NCBI GenBank assembly: GCA_029204225.1
Contig: CM055104.1
Span: 38,122,527-38,186,526 of the forward strand
From: Diphasiastrum complanatum
Taxonomy: Eukaryota; Streptophyta; Lycopodiopsida; Lycopodiales; Lycopodiaceae
Length of the DNA stretch: 64,000 nucleotides
Direction: 5' to 3'
This document shows positions 24,735 to 36,874 of the stretch, piece by piece (positions within the stretch are counted from its first letter, which is position 1; every line of letters starts with the position of its first letter). The notes beneath the pieces were generated by a model, which had not been told where the DNA came from, did no database searches, and was given only the letters and a program-made list of their open reading frames with translations. The position numbers and the translations under genes are program-made.

Positions 24735-27700
24735 ATTTTTCCTTGGAAAAAAATTTGGGAACTTCTTCTGGAGATCAGCCTCCTTTTCTCAGGTATCTTC
24801 CTCTTCTGACTTGCCCCTCCACCTGATTAAAAATTTTCGAAAGAGTTTTTTGCCGGCTATTAATAATTGTCTCGGGTTCAGGTGGTCCACAACTCATCAC
24901 GAAGAAGTTCTACTAGATCTTCCACAGGGACCAGAGTTTTCCCAACTCCCAACGAGGGTTTTAACTTACTAACGTGAGGATGAATTCCAACGTTAGCTGG
25001 AAGATCTAGTTTGTATGCGACCTTGTTAATCACTTGGATAACTTTAAAAGGACCGCAATACCTAGGTGCCAACTTTGCACCTTACCAGTTTTCAAGCCCC
25101 TAGAGTGACTAGGGACCCTAAAAAACACCATGTCATTGACCTTGATTTCCTTGTGCTTTTGAGACAGATCAGCATAGTGCCTCGCCCTGTCATGGGCACT
25201 TCTTATGCTGTCTTTATCTAGCTGTAGCATTTATTGCATATCCACAAGAAAATCAGCTGCGGCTTGCACCCTAGGGTTCTTCATGCCAACACTAATCGGT
25301 GATTGAGGTTGATAACCATACATAAGCATGAAAGGGTTGAATCCGGTTGCTAAGTGTTTTGCACTATTATATGCAAACTCCACCAGTGGAAGGTAATTTT
25401 TCCAATCAGACTGCCGGTGGCCCACATATGCTCGTAGCATATCTTTCATCGTCTGATTGATCCTTTTCCATTTGACTGTCTGATTCAGGATGATCTGTAG
25501 AACTCATACTCAAAGTTGTATCCAACTTTTCAAATACTGCTTGCCAAAAATTCCCAGTGAATTTTGGGCCTCGATCATTGACAATATCGCAAGGCAACCT
25601 GTACAGTCGAAAAAGCTTCTCAACAAAAGATTGAGCTAGTTTTGAAGCTTTAACCGTAGTTTTAGTTGGGATTAATTGAGCAAACTTCATAAGTCTATCA
25701 ACAATGATCCAAACAGAATAATGGCCCTTCCCTGTACGTGGAAGCCTGACCACAAAATCCATAGATATACTTTCCCACTTTCTAGTAGGAATATCCAATG
25801 GATGCAATAGGCCACTAGCTTTTAGCCTTTCAGCTTTATTTAACTGACACTTAGTACATTTAATTACATAAGTCTCTACTTGAGTTTTCATCTTAGGCCA
25901 CCAAAAGTGTCGCCTAACTAATTCAATATTGTATACCCAGATGTTTGCCGCATGGACTATCATGACACTCGTGCAGGATTTGGGCCCTAACTATGTCATT
26001 CTCCGGTACACATACTTTGCCCTTACGAAACAAGATCCCATTCCGTATAGCAAAATCCATTTCAATCTTTCCCTGATTCAAGGAATCCTGCTTACCCGAA
26101 TCGACCCTAGAAAGTACTTGTTGCCAATACTTTCCAAAAAAAGGATCGGACTCAAAAAGTCCTTGGAGAGATTGAAATAATTTTGGTTGTATATCAGTAT
26201 GCTTAATTGATTAATAACCGATAAACGACTCAAAGCATCCGCTAGAGTGTTTTGACTTCCTTTACAATACCGTATTGAGAAGTCGAATACCTGCATTAGC
26301 TCAGCCCATCTAGCTTGTCTCCCTTTTAAATCTGTAGCATCATAGACATAACGAAGTGTTTGATGATCTGTCAAAACATCAAATTTGGCTCCATACAAAT
26401 AATGTCGCCAAATTTTCATGAATAATAGCAAAAAGCTCCTTTTCATAGGTACAATATCTAGATTGAGCTGGATTGAGTTCCTTGCTTTCAAAAGCAACAG
26501 AATGTCCATCCTGCATTAAGACAGCTCCAATCGCATAATCACTGGCATCGGTCCTAACCACAAATGGTTTCCTAGGATCACCAATGATCAGGATTGGTGC
26601 ACTTGTCACACTTTTCTTAAACAACTCAAAACTATTGTTCATATCCTCCGTCCACACTACTAGTGGACTCCTAGCCTTCCAACTAAGTTTTTTAAAGCCT
26701 CTCAAAGCTTGATCGAGTAGAAATGCCATCCTAGCAAACTTGGGTATATGCCGACGGAAAAATCCCACAAAACCCAAGAATGACTTGATTTCCCGAACCG
26801 TAGTAAGAATTGGCCATTCAATAACCCTCCGGATACGATCGGCCTCTATTTTTATACCACGTTCGGAAATCTTATGCCCCAAGTAAGATAACTCTTTAGC
26901 AAAAAATTCACATTTAGACTCTTTGGCAAAAAGCTTTTCCTTTCTTAAGACCAGGATATCATCCAAGAACACTACTACGGATCTTCCTAAATATGGCCTA
27001 AACAAATCGTTCATCATTTGTTGGAAAGTTGTTGGTGCATTGGTCAAACCAAATGGACGCACCAAAAACTCGTAGTGTCCAAACTGAGTTCGAAAACCTG
27101 TCTTAGGTATATCCTCTACCTTAATGCGAATTTGATGATACCTTGATCTTAAATCTATCTTGGTAAAGTACCTTGCACCACCAAGATGATCTATCAGGTC
27201 ATCCATTTGCGGTAGTGGATACCTATTCTTAATTGTAACTTTGTTCAACTTTTTATAGTCTACACAAAACCTTATAGTCCCATCTTTCTTGGCGACCTGA
27301 ACCACTGGTGATGTCCAAAGAGACTTACTAGGTTCAACCCACCCTTTCTCTAGATACTCACTTAATTGCCTTTGTACTCAGCCTCTTCCGATGCACTCAT
27401 CCTATAAGGGTGTTGTGCAATCGGAATTGACCCAGGTATAAGGTCAATATTGTGATCTACAGACCTTTCAGGTGGTAAACCTACAGGAAGATCTAGAAAA
27501 ACCTCATTGAATTCTTGCCTAAGTTTACTATAGGCTTCAAATTCAGGAGTGTTCTCACTAGGTATATTCATGACATTAAGTATAAGAATTTCATCATTGC
27601 AACAAATTAAATTCTTGTGAAAACATAAATAAAATTTATACTTTGTGTTCTTAATTAAAGAGTTAAGCTCACGCTTAGAGTAAGGTTTAATACCAGTAGC

Positions 27701-28180
27701 ATCAACACTTAAACTAGCACAAATCTTTATTAAAGAACAATCATGCATAAAAGTTAAAGATTTTTCAACAAAATCAAGTTTCAAAGATTTATTCTTATCA
27801 TAATGCCATTGCTGCCCAAGAATCACATCCACATTTGCCAAATTAACATGGAATTCAAGTTTTCATAATAATCCTGTATGTGCAATGGTACATTAGGACC
27901 ACATAATCCATGGGTTCAGAATTACATCCAGACGCCATTGTCACACAATATTTCTTCTCACTTTTTTTGATAGGAAGGTTTAGCATCTGCACCAAATTTG
28001 CATTTATAAAATTATGAGTGGATCCCGAGTTAAAAAGTACATTAACAACATGTCCCCCAATTTTACCCTTAATGCAAATTAAATTTAGGTCCATAAAACA
28101 TTGAATGAAGAAAACAAATATACATCTCATTACTTTGAGATATGATACTTGAAGTTGAGGCTTTGTTCTTGACACAATCT
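24735..28180 (-). pseudogene. Pol polyprotein of chromovirus A (PR-RT-RH-IN-chromodomain)
   Basis: The protease motif reads LFNSGSTHNFI at about 28029, so the catalytic D of D-S/T-G is N. RT has KDGTIRFCVDYKKLNK, YPLPQMDDL and [10 protein letters not shown], but about 18 codons between FLDD and LRKEKLFAKESK are missing relative to element C. RNase H has DASDYAIGAVL and VLTDHQTL, with a frameshift near 26440. Integrase has CTKCQ, SMDFVV and NDRGPKFTGNFW, with a frameshift near 25450. The chromodomain (LIRWRGKSEEEDT then EKEADLQKKFPN) has its conserved Trp replaced by a TGA at 24789-24791. Chromodomains target integration to marked chromatin. Confidence 0.87.
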
Positions 28181-29032
28181 CGTGCAAGGTGACCCTCTCC
28201 ATTGCACTTGAATCATAGATTCTTTTTTCGAGCTTCCGCTAGGTCTTTCTTGCCACCTTGATGTTTATTGAAGTGGTGTTTGGGTTTCTTAGAATTAGGA
28301 TTTGAAGATGCCTCATTGGTAACTTCTTTATCCTTTCTCTTAAACTGGAAACCCTTCTTTTGCTCATTAGGGTGATGACTCTTAGATGGCTTAGGAGTGT
28401 CATCAAAATTTTTTGCAGCCCTAATAGCATCTTCTAGGGTAATACGATGGTTCCTTCTAACATCCACGTGATAGTCTTTAGGTAGACCATCAATAAATAT
28501 GAGCATCAAAATTTAGGAGGTATCTCACTATAGAGAGGATTCAGATAATCATGAATGAATTGATCAAGGCCTTTAGTCATGGTCAATCCTGAAAGTTTTT
28601 GGAAATGTTCATAATCATCTAACAAAGGAAGGAAGTATTCCTTGAATACTATGCAAAATGCTTCCCAAGTTAGTGGTTGTGTTTCCTTGGCTACTAGATC
28701 CTCCCACCAAACTAAGGCTTTCCCAGAAACACAGTGGCGGTGGAGAGTTTCTCACTTTCAAAAAACATATTCACGACAAAATATTTGTTCCATACGTTAA
28801 GCCATGCATTAACAACTTGTAGGCTCCTCTCTTTCTTTCAAATTTTAACGGGAGGAGGTACTGCATGTTTTCTATGATTGGCCAATCTTGATTCAAGGGC
28901 TTGATTCTTCAAGTTGGTTTCAAGTAATTGTTGGTTTGTTTCTTGGACTTGTTGGTAGAGATGTTGTAAAGCTTGTGCCACACTTTCAGGTTTAGATAAA
29001 TCAAAGGTGGTATTAGGGGTTCATTGATCCAT
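28180..29032 (-). pseudogene. Gag of chromovirus A
   Basis: The initiator ATG (29030-29032) is followed after two codons by a TGA. The frame then runs through a retrotransposon gag core (WWEDLVAKETQPLTWEAF, LDQFIHDYLNP, VRRNHRITLEDAIRAAKNF) to a zinc knuckle. The knuckle reads FKCNGEGHLARDC, with its first cysteine codon replaced by a TGA at 28213-28215. There is also a frame break near 28510. Structural capsid and RNA-binding protein; it cannot be made intact. Confidence 0.82.
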
Positions 29033-30889
29033 GGGAGTGTCTTGATCTTGATCCTAGTTTTCAAATCATCAACAATGAAAGTAAAATTAGAAAAAGACAA
29101 TTACAAGAAAATAGAATTTCAAAATGACAATTTCCTTATTAATGTAAAAATTCACTTTCCTTCACAAAAATCAGAAAATTTGGTCTGTTTTCACTTATCC
29201 AAGGTTCAAATGGACTAAAAATCAGATTTGAAGTTTTCTATAATTTTGTGAAGGTCACTGAAGTTCTGTGAAGGGCTGTGAAGTTCTGTGAAAAAAACAG
29301 AAACCTATTCATGAGGAATTTGTAAAATGTAATCCACAATTCAAACAGAAGGAAGTTACAAAAAGTGCATATTACAATGAAATTGTTCTTTAAAATATTC
29401 AATGAGATTTTATCAATGTTCACATGACTTCTATAATTTCCAATCCTATTGGCCTATGAAAAATATCTTTTATGACTGTTTCAGTATCATGAAAATATTT
29501 TGCAGAAGATTTTTTAAATTTTTTTTCGCTTTTGAGTTTATAAAATTGTATGATAGCCTCTTGAACTTTATTGAGCATATGTAAATTTTATTATAAGATC
29601 ACCTACGAAGTAACAATATTGAGTGTAGCAGAAAGTCGTAGATTATTAAAATGTACATGTGTTGACTGCATGTTTTATAGTTGTGAAAATCTCAAAAAAT
29701 AATAATATCCTAGTAGCAAATTTGTGTTTTCTATACTATCCATTCAAGGCTTTTTGAGGTTGGTAGAGTCTAAACCCTTCATCTAGACTCCAAATGATAT
29801 GGAAATGACAAGAGAAGAGAATACGAATGCAAATGATGGAACTTTCAAACTTAGGAGGTGAAGTGTGTTTAAGATAACCATGTTTCAATGAGTTAAAAGA
29901 ATGAGCTAGAGAAAACAAGTGCAAATGAAGATGAGCCTAGCTTATACTTTCAAAAGAGCACAACATGAAATCTATAATCTTATTTAGACCCAGACTCAGA
30001 CAAGTGTAGAGACTTATATGATGATAAGATTAGTCACTATTTCACAAAAATGACAAAAATGAGTTATAAATGTATCAAAACCAAATGCATGTGTATTCAA
30101 AACATGGATGTATACTATAATGTTCGATCTCTCATTTTCTCTCTCATGACAATATGAATGTGATCTTTGAACATTTTGATTAAAACACATGAACTTTACG
30201 AATGTGTCATATCTTAAAATGTCATCTCATATTCCTTCCCTTCATTGTATTTGTCTTTTCTATCAATGAAAAATCAACACATTTTTTATAGGAGAAAAGT
30301 GGAGCTACAATATCATTCAGTGCATTCACGCTCGCATTTGGCACACAATATAATCTAATCTTCACAATATCTACAACAATGATTCATTCGACATAAACAC
30401 GAGCATTCAATCTCTCTTTAACTCATTTCTTTGAGACCAACAATAATCTAACTTGGTAGGATGACGAGGAGGAGGAGATCTTTATAGAAGGTGAGTAATT
30501 TCAATGTGCTTTATATGCATAAGAACACAAGATGGAGGAGGAGGACACTCTCACAACCTATTCTATTCAAATAAAAACTAGAAAACACCAAAACTATAAA
30601 ATCATGCCTAATTATGGAGTAGGAATAGGGCAAGTTCGAAGAACCAATCCAAGTAAACTAGTTCAATTGGCCAATTTTGGCCCCAACTAGGTGATGTGAA
30701 ATAATTGCATGTTTCTTTTAACTTGAGTTGCATATGATTCACGCGGGTCCTAAACCAGATGAAGTATGCTTTTCATTGCTTAGAACAATTGTCTATTGTG
30801 AGCCTATTAATTTTGGTGCTTTTTCGCACAAAATACACTTGCAGCGTTTTAAATTCTGCTATTGTACCAAGCAAAATTCACGGAGTCCT

Positions 30890-30937
30890 CTATAATAGTA
30901 GATTCACTTAGAGAATTAAGCGAGTCTACTATTATAG
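30890..30937. repeat. Short hairpin, 21-bp arms
   Basis: Arms 30890-30910 and 30917-30937 pair with two mismatches (CTATAATAGTAGA core), loop 6 nt. It could be a MITE end or a small foldback. Confidence 0.65.
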
Positions 30938-31107
30938 GCTCTTGAAGACTTCGCTTAGTATACCTTTCCAAAAGTACCACCAAAAAAATGACGACTCCAA
31001 CAATTCTTTGCTCCAATTGATGTAGCTTAGCCCCTTGATGCCTTTAATATGGATAAAGCTTAACTTCTTGATGTAGAACTCAGATATGTGGCCTTGATCT
31101 TTTTCCA

Positions 31108-31349
31108 CATATCTCAAATCAACTAGAGCTAGAACAGTTTGATGAAGAGCGTAGATCTCAACATTGTTGTATTGCAATTATAACTTGATGTAGAGTTACA
31201 CTCCCTATTCTTGACTTATGACAATGCCTAGTTTCCTATTCGATATAGTTGGAGTAGGCACAAGTACTTTGATAAAACTCATAAACTTTGACCCAAGTCA
31301 ATATTGATTTTCCTAAAAACTGTTCTAGCTCTAGTTGATTTGAGATATG
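31108..31349. repeat. 33-bp perfect inverted repeat, widely spaced
   Basis: The segment at 31108-31140 is the exact reverse complement of 31317-31349 (arm core CAAATCAACTAGAGCTAG), with 176 bp between. It lies about 500 bp downstream of the stop codon of the CER1-like gene. Confidence 0.85.
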
Positions 31350-31846
31350 TCCTACTTATCTATGGTTTAGTACTAATCTCTGATTGAATATGGTTACAAA
31401 CTGTCTTCCTGAAAGTGTGTGCTTTTGGCAGCTCATTTCACTTGCACAATGTGTAACAGTTGATCAAAAAGTAGATACCCCCATTTAAATGCAATTAACT
31501 CAATCGGGTTATCAACTTCATGGCTGTGTGATGTAATGGTGGCTATTCTAAGCCACTTATCTGACTATGTGGAGCCAAATTTATACAATAATAAATAATC
31601 GATACAAGGTGTGATCTGTCAGTGTTTGAAAAGAAAAGAGCAATATTTTTTTGAATTGAGTCTTGGATAGTATACGAGTGCTTCATAGGCATGGACTTAC
31701 ATGGAGCCTTAGTCTTTGGGCAATGCTCCAAATCATCAAAACATATGTGACACACGAGTTTATTTGACCAAAAATGAGTGATGTAGTAGTGTGTCTGAAT
31801 GAATAAAGAAGTCAGTATTTGAGAACTATATGAACTATTGATGCTA

Positions 31847-34800
31847 TCAAGCAGGTGTCATTCCGTGCTTCAAAGCTGCTTCCCAGACGGTATCGATTCT
31901 ATCAACATCAATACTCCCTACCTCATGATGATCCCATCCTTCCAAAGCATGAAGAAGGCCTCCAGCATGGCAAGCAGCAACGACACCCCTTCCAAAAGTG
32001 TACTGTGCATAGTAGCAAAATAGTCAATCTCTCTTAATTTGCAGAGACTGACTGAATTCAATATGTAGTGATAACACACTATACGCTTATGTGGCGTCAA
32101 AACGGTTATTATTTGCAAAATTGGAAATGCCTCAGCTTTAACATTTTCTTAATTATAAGTGAACAACATGAACAGTCAAAATTTCGTACATATTTGCATT
32201 GCAAATAGTTTGTCGAAATCATACCTCACAAGTGCGTAGTCCCTTGATATCCTTTGGTAAATGCATGCCTGCAAGTTTACCATAGGTGCAGTCCTTGCGG
32301 ACTTCTTGAACTGGTGGTATCACAAATTGGTGGAAGTGGGTTCCTACAGGAGCCCAGCTCTGCTCCTTTGCATTCGTCCACTTTCCAATAATCCAAGTCT
32401 AATGAAAGAATTACGAGTATCAGCTTCAAGTATCACCTAAGCATAAACTCAGCTCTCTTTCTGATGCTTATTTACAAAATAATCAAGCTCAAAAAGTAAT
32501 TTGCCTATCTACCTACATTCACAGAGTTGACACAATTTTCAGGCCATGATGTACTATGAACCCGAAAAACCTATAAATTGAAAATTAAAGAAGTATCTCT
32601 TGCCTTGCAATTCTTTCCTGCCTGATACTTTGTGACTTGAACAAGATAAGGCCTACAATCTTCCGGAACCTCATTCAATATGTGTTCATAACGTTCTCTT
32701 GAACTAGTTAACATCTGCATTTGCATCAGGAGTGTAGTAAGCACAAATATGGCCTGTATAAGTCTGCTTGATAGCTAGTTTCTTCTGAATGAAACAAATG
32801 AATTAGTTGTCAATATATGATAACGACTCACCAAGACTCGCACACGATTGCGACAAAGGTAAATGGCTATGGCTCGTCCGAGTTTGGATGTTGCTCCAGT
32901 TAGAAAAACTTCAGAAACAGATGGAGGAATCTCATAAAGAATGACTGCTGCTGTTAAGGTGTTCCCATGCACAACACGCACTTTCAGATCCTTATGTTTC
33001 TTAACAAACAGCAGTCCTCCTCCATTGAGAGCCTCATTCTGTAGAAATACATAAACCACTCCATGAATCTCTTTTTGTAGAAAGAGCTCCAAATTCATGA
33101 AACTTATACAAATGAATTTGGCAAAGTGCTGATGACATGAGGAGAGAGAACCTTGTTTAGAGCAGCGAGACTAATAACTTTCACTCCCTTGGCATCTGCA
33201 TCTAATATTGCTTGTTCAATGAGTTGATTGATCTTATGTTTTCCAAAAGGCAGGAAATACTGCAAATCAGTTAAATACATATAGTTAACTAGCATACTGT
33301 ATGATAGGAATGATTGTTTATAATAAACATATCAGAACATTTGCAGCTTCTGTTCCTGAACCGTTTTTCTGGTTACTGAACTTTGATTGTTGGTACAGTT
33401 AAGGCAGAGCTTAGAAATACTTGACCATGCTATAAAAATTGTGCACAAAACATACAAATGGCAAACGTCTTAAATTGCTTCAAAGAAGTATTAAGCCTGA
33501 GCTGACAAAGGGTCTACAGGCAAATTTGAAGAAACAAAATGGAAGAACTACCAAGCAATTGAAATTAATGATTTCATTACACATGAGCCTATAACCCTAT
33601 CAAGATCTAGACAAGAATTGCAAAATAGCTCTAGTCAAGGCAAAAAGCATTAGTAGCTCAGAATATCGAGGAAAAACTTTGACCAATTCGTAGAGGTTGC
33701 TATGACAAAGCAGGACTCACATGAAAGCCATATCTAGGTACCACCCATGTCTGTGCATGCAGACCTCTTAGCATGTACTCATATGCAACAAATGTCCTTC
33801 CCCATATCCATAGAGGAAATAATGCTATAAATAATAGAGGTGTAACTGGCCATTGATACCATGCTGATCGAAAAGGTATCGACGACAATGTTCGACCAAC
33901 AAATGATACATGCAGAGAGGATAAGATATCAATGCAGTGGGCCAAGAATACAAGTTGTGGAACTTGTTCCTTGGAACCTGCACTCAGACAAATCACCATC
34001 TTGTCGCTTCAACCGGATGGATAAACAAACTTAAAGCTGTAATTTTTCAACTAGAAAAATAACCTTCTACTTAGATATTGAGCTGAGAAATCTCATTATA
34101 CCTTTGCGCAGGGAAACGTAAAATGACCACGTGTCCTTGTTTCTTGTTCCACCAAGGTAATCATACAGGGGCATGAAGAGACAAAAATTTGTCCTGTTAT
34201 CGATGTGGTGCAATGAGTGGTATCTGCTCATAATTGTAAGCAGTCAGACAACAATGTCAAAGGTCAAATCCAAGCAGTAAAGCTGCGTGTAAATTGAACA
34301 CACATTTCATACTATTGTGGTAAAGGCATAAACTAGTAGTAAGTTGCAGAGTGCCCCTTGAGGAGAGTGCTAACAAATGGATCATATTTGTCTCATATGC
34401 ATGCCTGATGCTAATATACACAAACCATCAATAAAGGGACATAGTTAATTTTTTCATCATTGCAAGATACTCTGCTTCCTCATTACTCTCTACAAAACAA
34501 AAAGAAATCTAGGAGAAATTTTGATCTCTCAATGCCAAAAAACAATTGGTAGCAACATATAAGCAGCTTTTATAAGTCAAAATTCAAGAGGTCTTTTAAG
34601 GTGAAATGCAATTATAAATTGTTGGTGTTCATCGGAAATAATTTACTGCCTATAATAAGCTAGCAAACTTAACTGGCTTGATAGGATTACATCTGAAAAC
34701 CGATTCTCCATTAGAGTGAAGAAAGAACCTTCAGCATACAAATTATGTATTGCCCCTTTTGAAGGATTAAGCTTCCTCAATGAACACAATAGAGGCCCAG

Positions 34801-35638
34801 AAGTATGTTTTCAATTAGTTTACAAGCATGTGAATGTTTGCACATAGTCAAGTAGCATAGTTTCCAAATCATGCAAACCTTGTCAATAGTTAAGCCCAAC
34901 TAACCGCACTCACAAAATCTAATTTGCTCTTAAGATTGACGTTATGCCATGCAATCAATCATAATAATGACATCTTACCTCCAAACTACGAGAAAAATAC
35001 CCCAACTTCTATCTCAAGGCCAAGTTTATTCATTATTTGTAAAACCTGAATTATAATAGTTCAGTTAAGGCCCTCAGGTTTGAAGCTGAAACCTTGGTTC
35101 GAGAACCCCCCACAGAAATTCCCCCTGTAGTACAATTGCATCTCAGCCCTGTATAGGAGTTCAGTAAGCCTTAGCTTAGCTTTTCACACTTCTGGTTGCT
35201 TTTTACTTGACTTATCATAAATCACTAGAAACCCTTTGATGTCTCAGAAAGTATTAGTTCAAACAGACTTCGGCAATTAGCTGTTGATGGGTGTCAGGTG
35301 CCAAGTGCCAATATCATAAACTGACTATGAATTCTATTTTAAGCTTAAAGTCATGAAAATGATGAGAGAGAGAGAGAGAGAGGAGAGACGTACGAGGGGG
35401 TGAAAAGCAGGTACTTGAGAGGAGGGAACATCGTATATGCCCAAAGTGGCACAAACTCACAGTTGCAATGCCCCATGTGCTTCAAAAAATCAAAAGCCAG
35501 CAAGTATATGTATAATAGTGCAATAGAGCCTCGTCCCCCGAACACAGACCCCATAATAGCTACTGCCATCAATGCTGTCTGCAGCAGCTCCTCCAGAAAT
35601 GTGCGAGTGCCAGCTGCTCCAGTAAGTACAGAGGTTAA

Positions 35639-35675
<37 letters not shown>

Positions 35676-35704
35676 TCCAATAAATAAAGTACTTTAGCCA
35701 TCTC

Positions 35705-35761
<57 letters not shown>

Positions 35762-36874
35762 AATAACTGACCAGTTGAAGGTTCTGGTGTGCTGGAAGCA
35801 TGGTGATATGAGTGGTATTGAGAATAAAAAAATTTCTCATGAAGTGCTCTATGAGCCCAGTAATACAGAAACTCTGTGGCTCCCATGTGGACAAGCAGTG
35901 CAGAGAGTATTCCCCCGAAGTTCCATACTGAAAGATTGCTGAATCCAGGAACCCACATGTGGGCTGCAACAGCTACCAATGCTTGAAAGATGATGAAGTT
36001 GTCACTGCAGCCAGTGTGAATGAAGTATCTTTCAAACCCAAAATCAATAATCATCACAAATGAGTAAATGATTGCAGAATAACAGGGTTGTGGGCAGCAA
36101 CGGCATGAAAATTTACCAATGAAACTCTCGATCAACCTGCACAAAATCCGTACCAAACTTCTGTATTTGATGTTTTTTCACAAGGCAGTGCAGGCGGGAG
36201 TAGGAGTTCCAACACTGGTGCTGAATATACCGCAGCGACGAAACGATCAATACGTGAAGACACCAATTATCGGATTCATATCCTCCACCAACATTCGCAT
36301 GCAGTGCCTTCAGAATGATTGGTGCAAACAGAAAATACTGCAAAAGCGAATTAGTGGATCAAACACTCCACTATCACAGGCACACGCTACTCACAGCGCA
36401 CACAAGCACACACGAGACACGAGACACAATGTAGTTGGCCTTACATAACACTTCATTGTCAAATGTGGGCTCCAAACTCGACTACGCCTATCTATGGATG
36501 TAGAGTGCAAATCTTGTACATAGTCACGCTATTGCAGGTGAAAACAGTGTAAATATTGTACATACAAGCTGATGAAACAAAACGCAGGTAAAAACGGTGT
36601 AAATATTGCACAGATTTATGCTGGTGCAACTAGACATAAGTGGAAGCTCGGTGAATATTGTAGATAATCATGCCAGTGCAACTATACATAGCTGGAAACT
36701 GGCAGAAACTGTGCATTATCATGCGAGTGCAACTAAATGTAAGTTCAAACAGCGTAGATATAGTGCTTGATGATGCTGCTGCAGCTAAATGAAGGTGAGT
36801 CGCTACAAGAAAAAACAGAAAACCACCTTCAGATTGCCAATCCTCTGCCATGGCCATTCTGCCAGAAAAGCCAT
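31847..36874 (-). CDS. CER1-like: CER1-like aldehyde decarbonylase / wax alkane synthase
   Basis: Eleven exons (36874-36827, 36337-36117, 36004-35772, 35613-35394, 34223-34102, 33977-33721, 33259-33152, 33038-32832, 32714-32604, 32398-32225, 32002-31847) join in phase into a predicted 618 residues, close to the family's usual ~625. The start was chosen for [16 protein letters not shown], the conserved N-terminus. The fatty acid hydroxylase domain keeps all three His clusters: HRALH (141-145), HSYHH (154-158) and HSLHH (243-247). The WAX2 C-terminal domain has [21 protein letters not shown] (about 447-457), [15 protein letters not shown] and [13 protein letters not shown]. In the family, CER1 works with CER3 in the ER to turn very-long-chain acyl groups into alkanes. 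Retained histidines favour CER1 over CER3. The intron after 32604 is GC-AG. At the exon 2/3 join the usual HWDN reads HCDN. Confidence 0.93.
34224..35393. other. Intron 4 of the CER1-like gene, with a possible SINE fragment
   Basis: A 1.17-kb intron on the minus strand. On the plus strand it holds an A-box-like TAGTTCAGTTAAGG (35056-35069) and a B-box-like GGTTCGAGAAC (35095-35105). This suggests a tRNA-related SINE remnant, weaker than the one at 518. Confidence 0.35.
35643..35760. repeat. Two (CT)n tracts in intron 3 of the CER1-like gene
   Basis: CT runs at about 35643-35674 and 35706-35760 occupy most of the 158-bp intron between exons 3 and 4. They read GA on the coding strand. A further GA run lies at about 35362-35382 in intron 4, just after exon 4. 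Confidence 0.93.
36535..36795. repeat. Diverged ~52-bp minisatellite in intron 1 of the CER1-like gene
   Basis: About five consecutive 50-55-bp units share words such as GTAAATATTG, ATCATGC-AGTGCAACTA and ACATA. Units have diverged by substitution but stay close to 52 bp. The array fills about half of intron 1, directly downstream of exon 1 in the transcript. Confidence 0.7.

Larger units (their letters stand above)
23990..29032 (-). mobile_element. Ty3/gypsy chromovirus A (degenerate, 5' LTR not found)
   Basis: Minus-strand order: gag (29032-28180), protease, reverse transcriptase, RNase H, integrase, chromodomain, then a polypurine tract (TTAAGGGGGAAAGAA, plus-strand 24715-24731) and a 3' LTR starting TGTTACATACC at 24714. 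A TATA-like CTTTATATTAAG lies in the LTR near 24580. The lower LTR end is only approximate. Related pol sequences occur in elements C and D of this window. Confidence 0.88.
29033..31846. other. Gene-free stretch between chromovirus A and the CER1-like gene
   Basis: AT-rich, with no recognisable exon and no 5' LTR matching the 3' LTR of chromovirus A. It holds two inverted repeats listed separately and a short tandem motif (GTGAAGTTCTGT) at 29250-29300. Confidence 0.5.

Noticed and set aside
28909..29584. Several 60-64-codon frames
   Set aside because: Short, AT-rich, on both strands and without motifs. They flank or shadow the gag of chromovirus A.
35351..35969. Frames with Arg-Glu runs overlapping CER1-like exons
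   Set aside because: They arise where exon sequence runs into CT/GA intron repeats. The real exons end at splice sites before the repeats.
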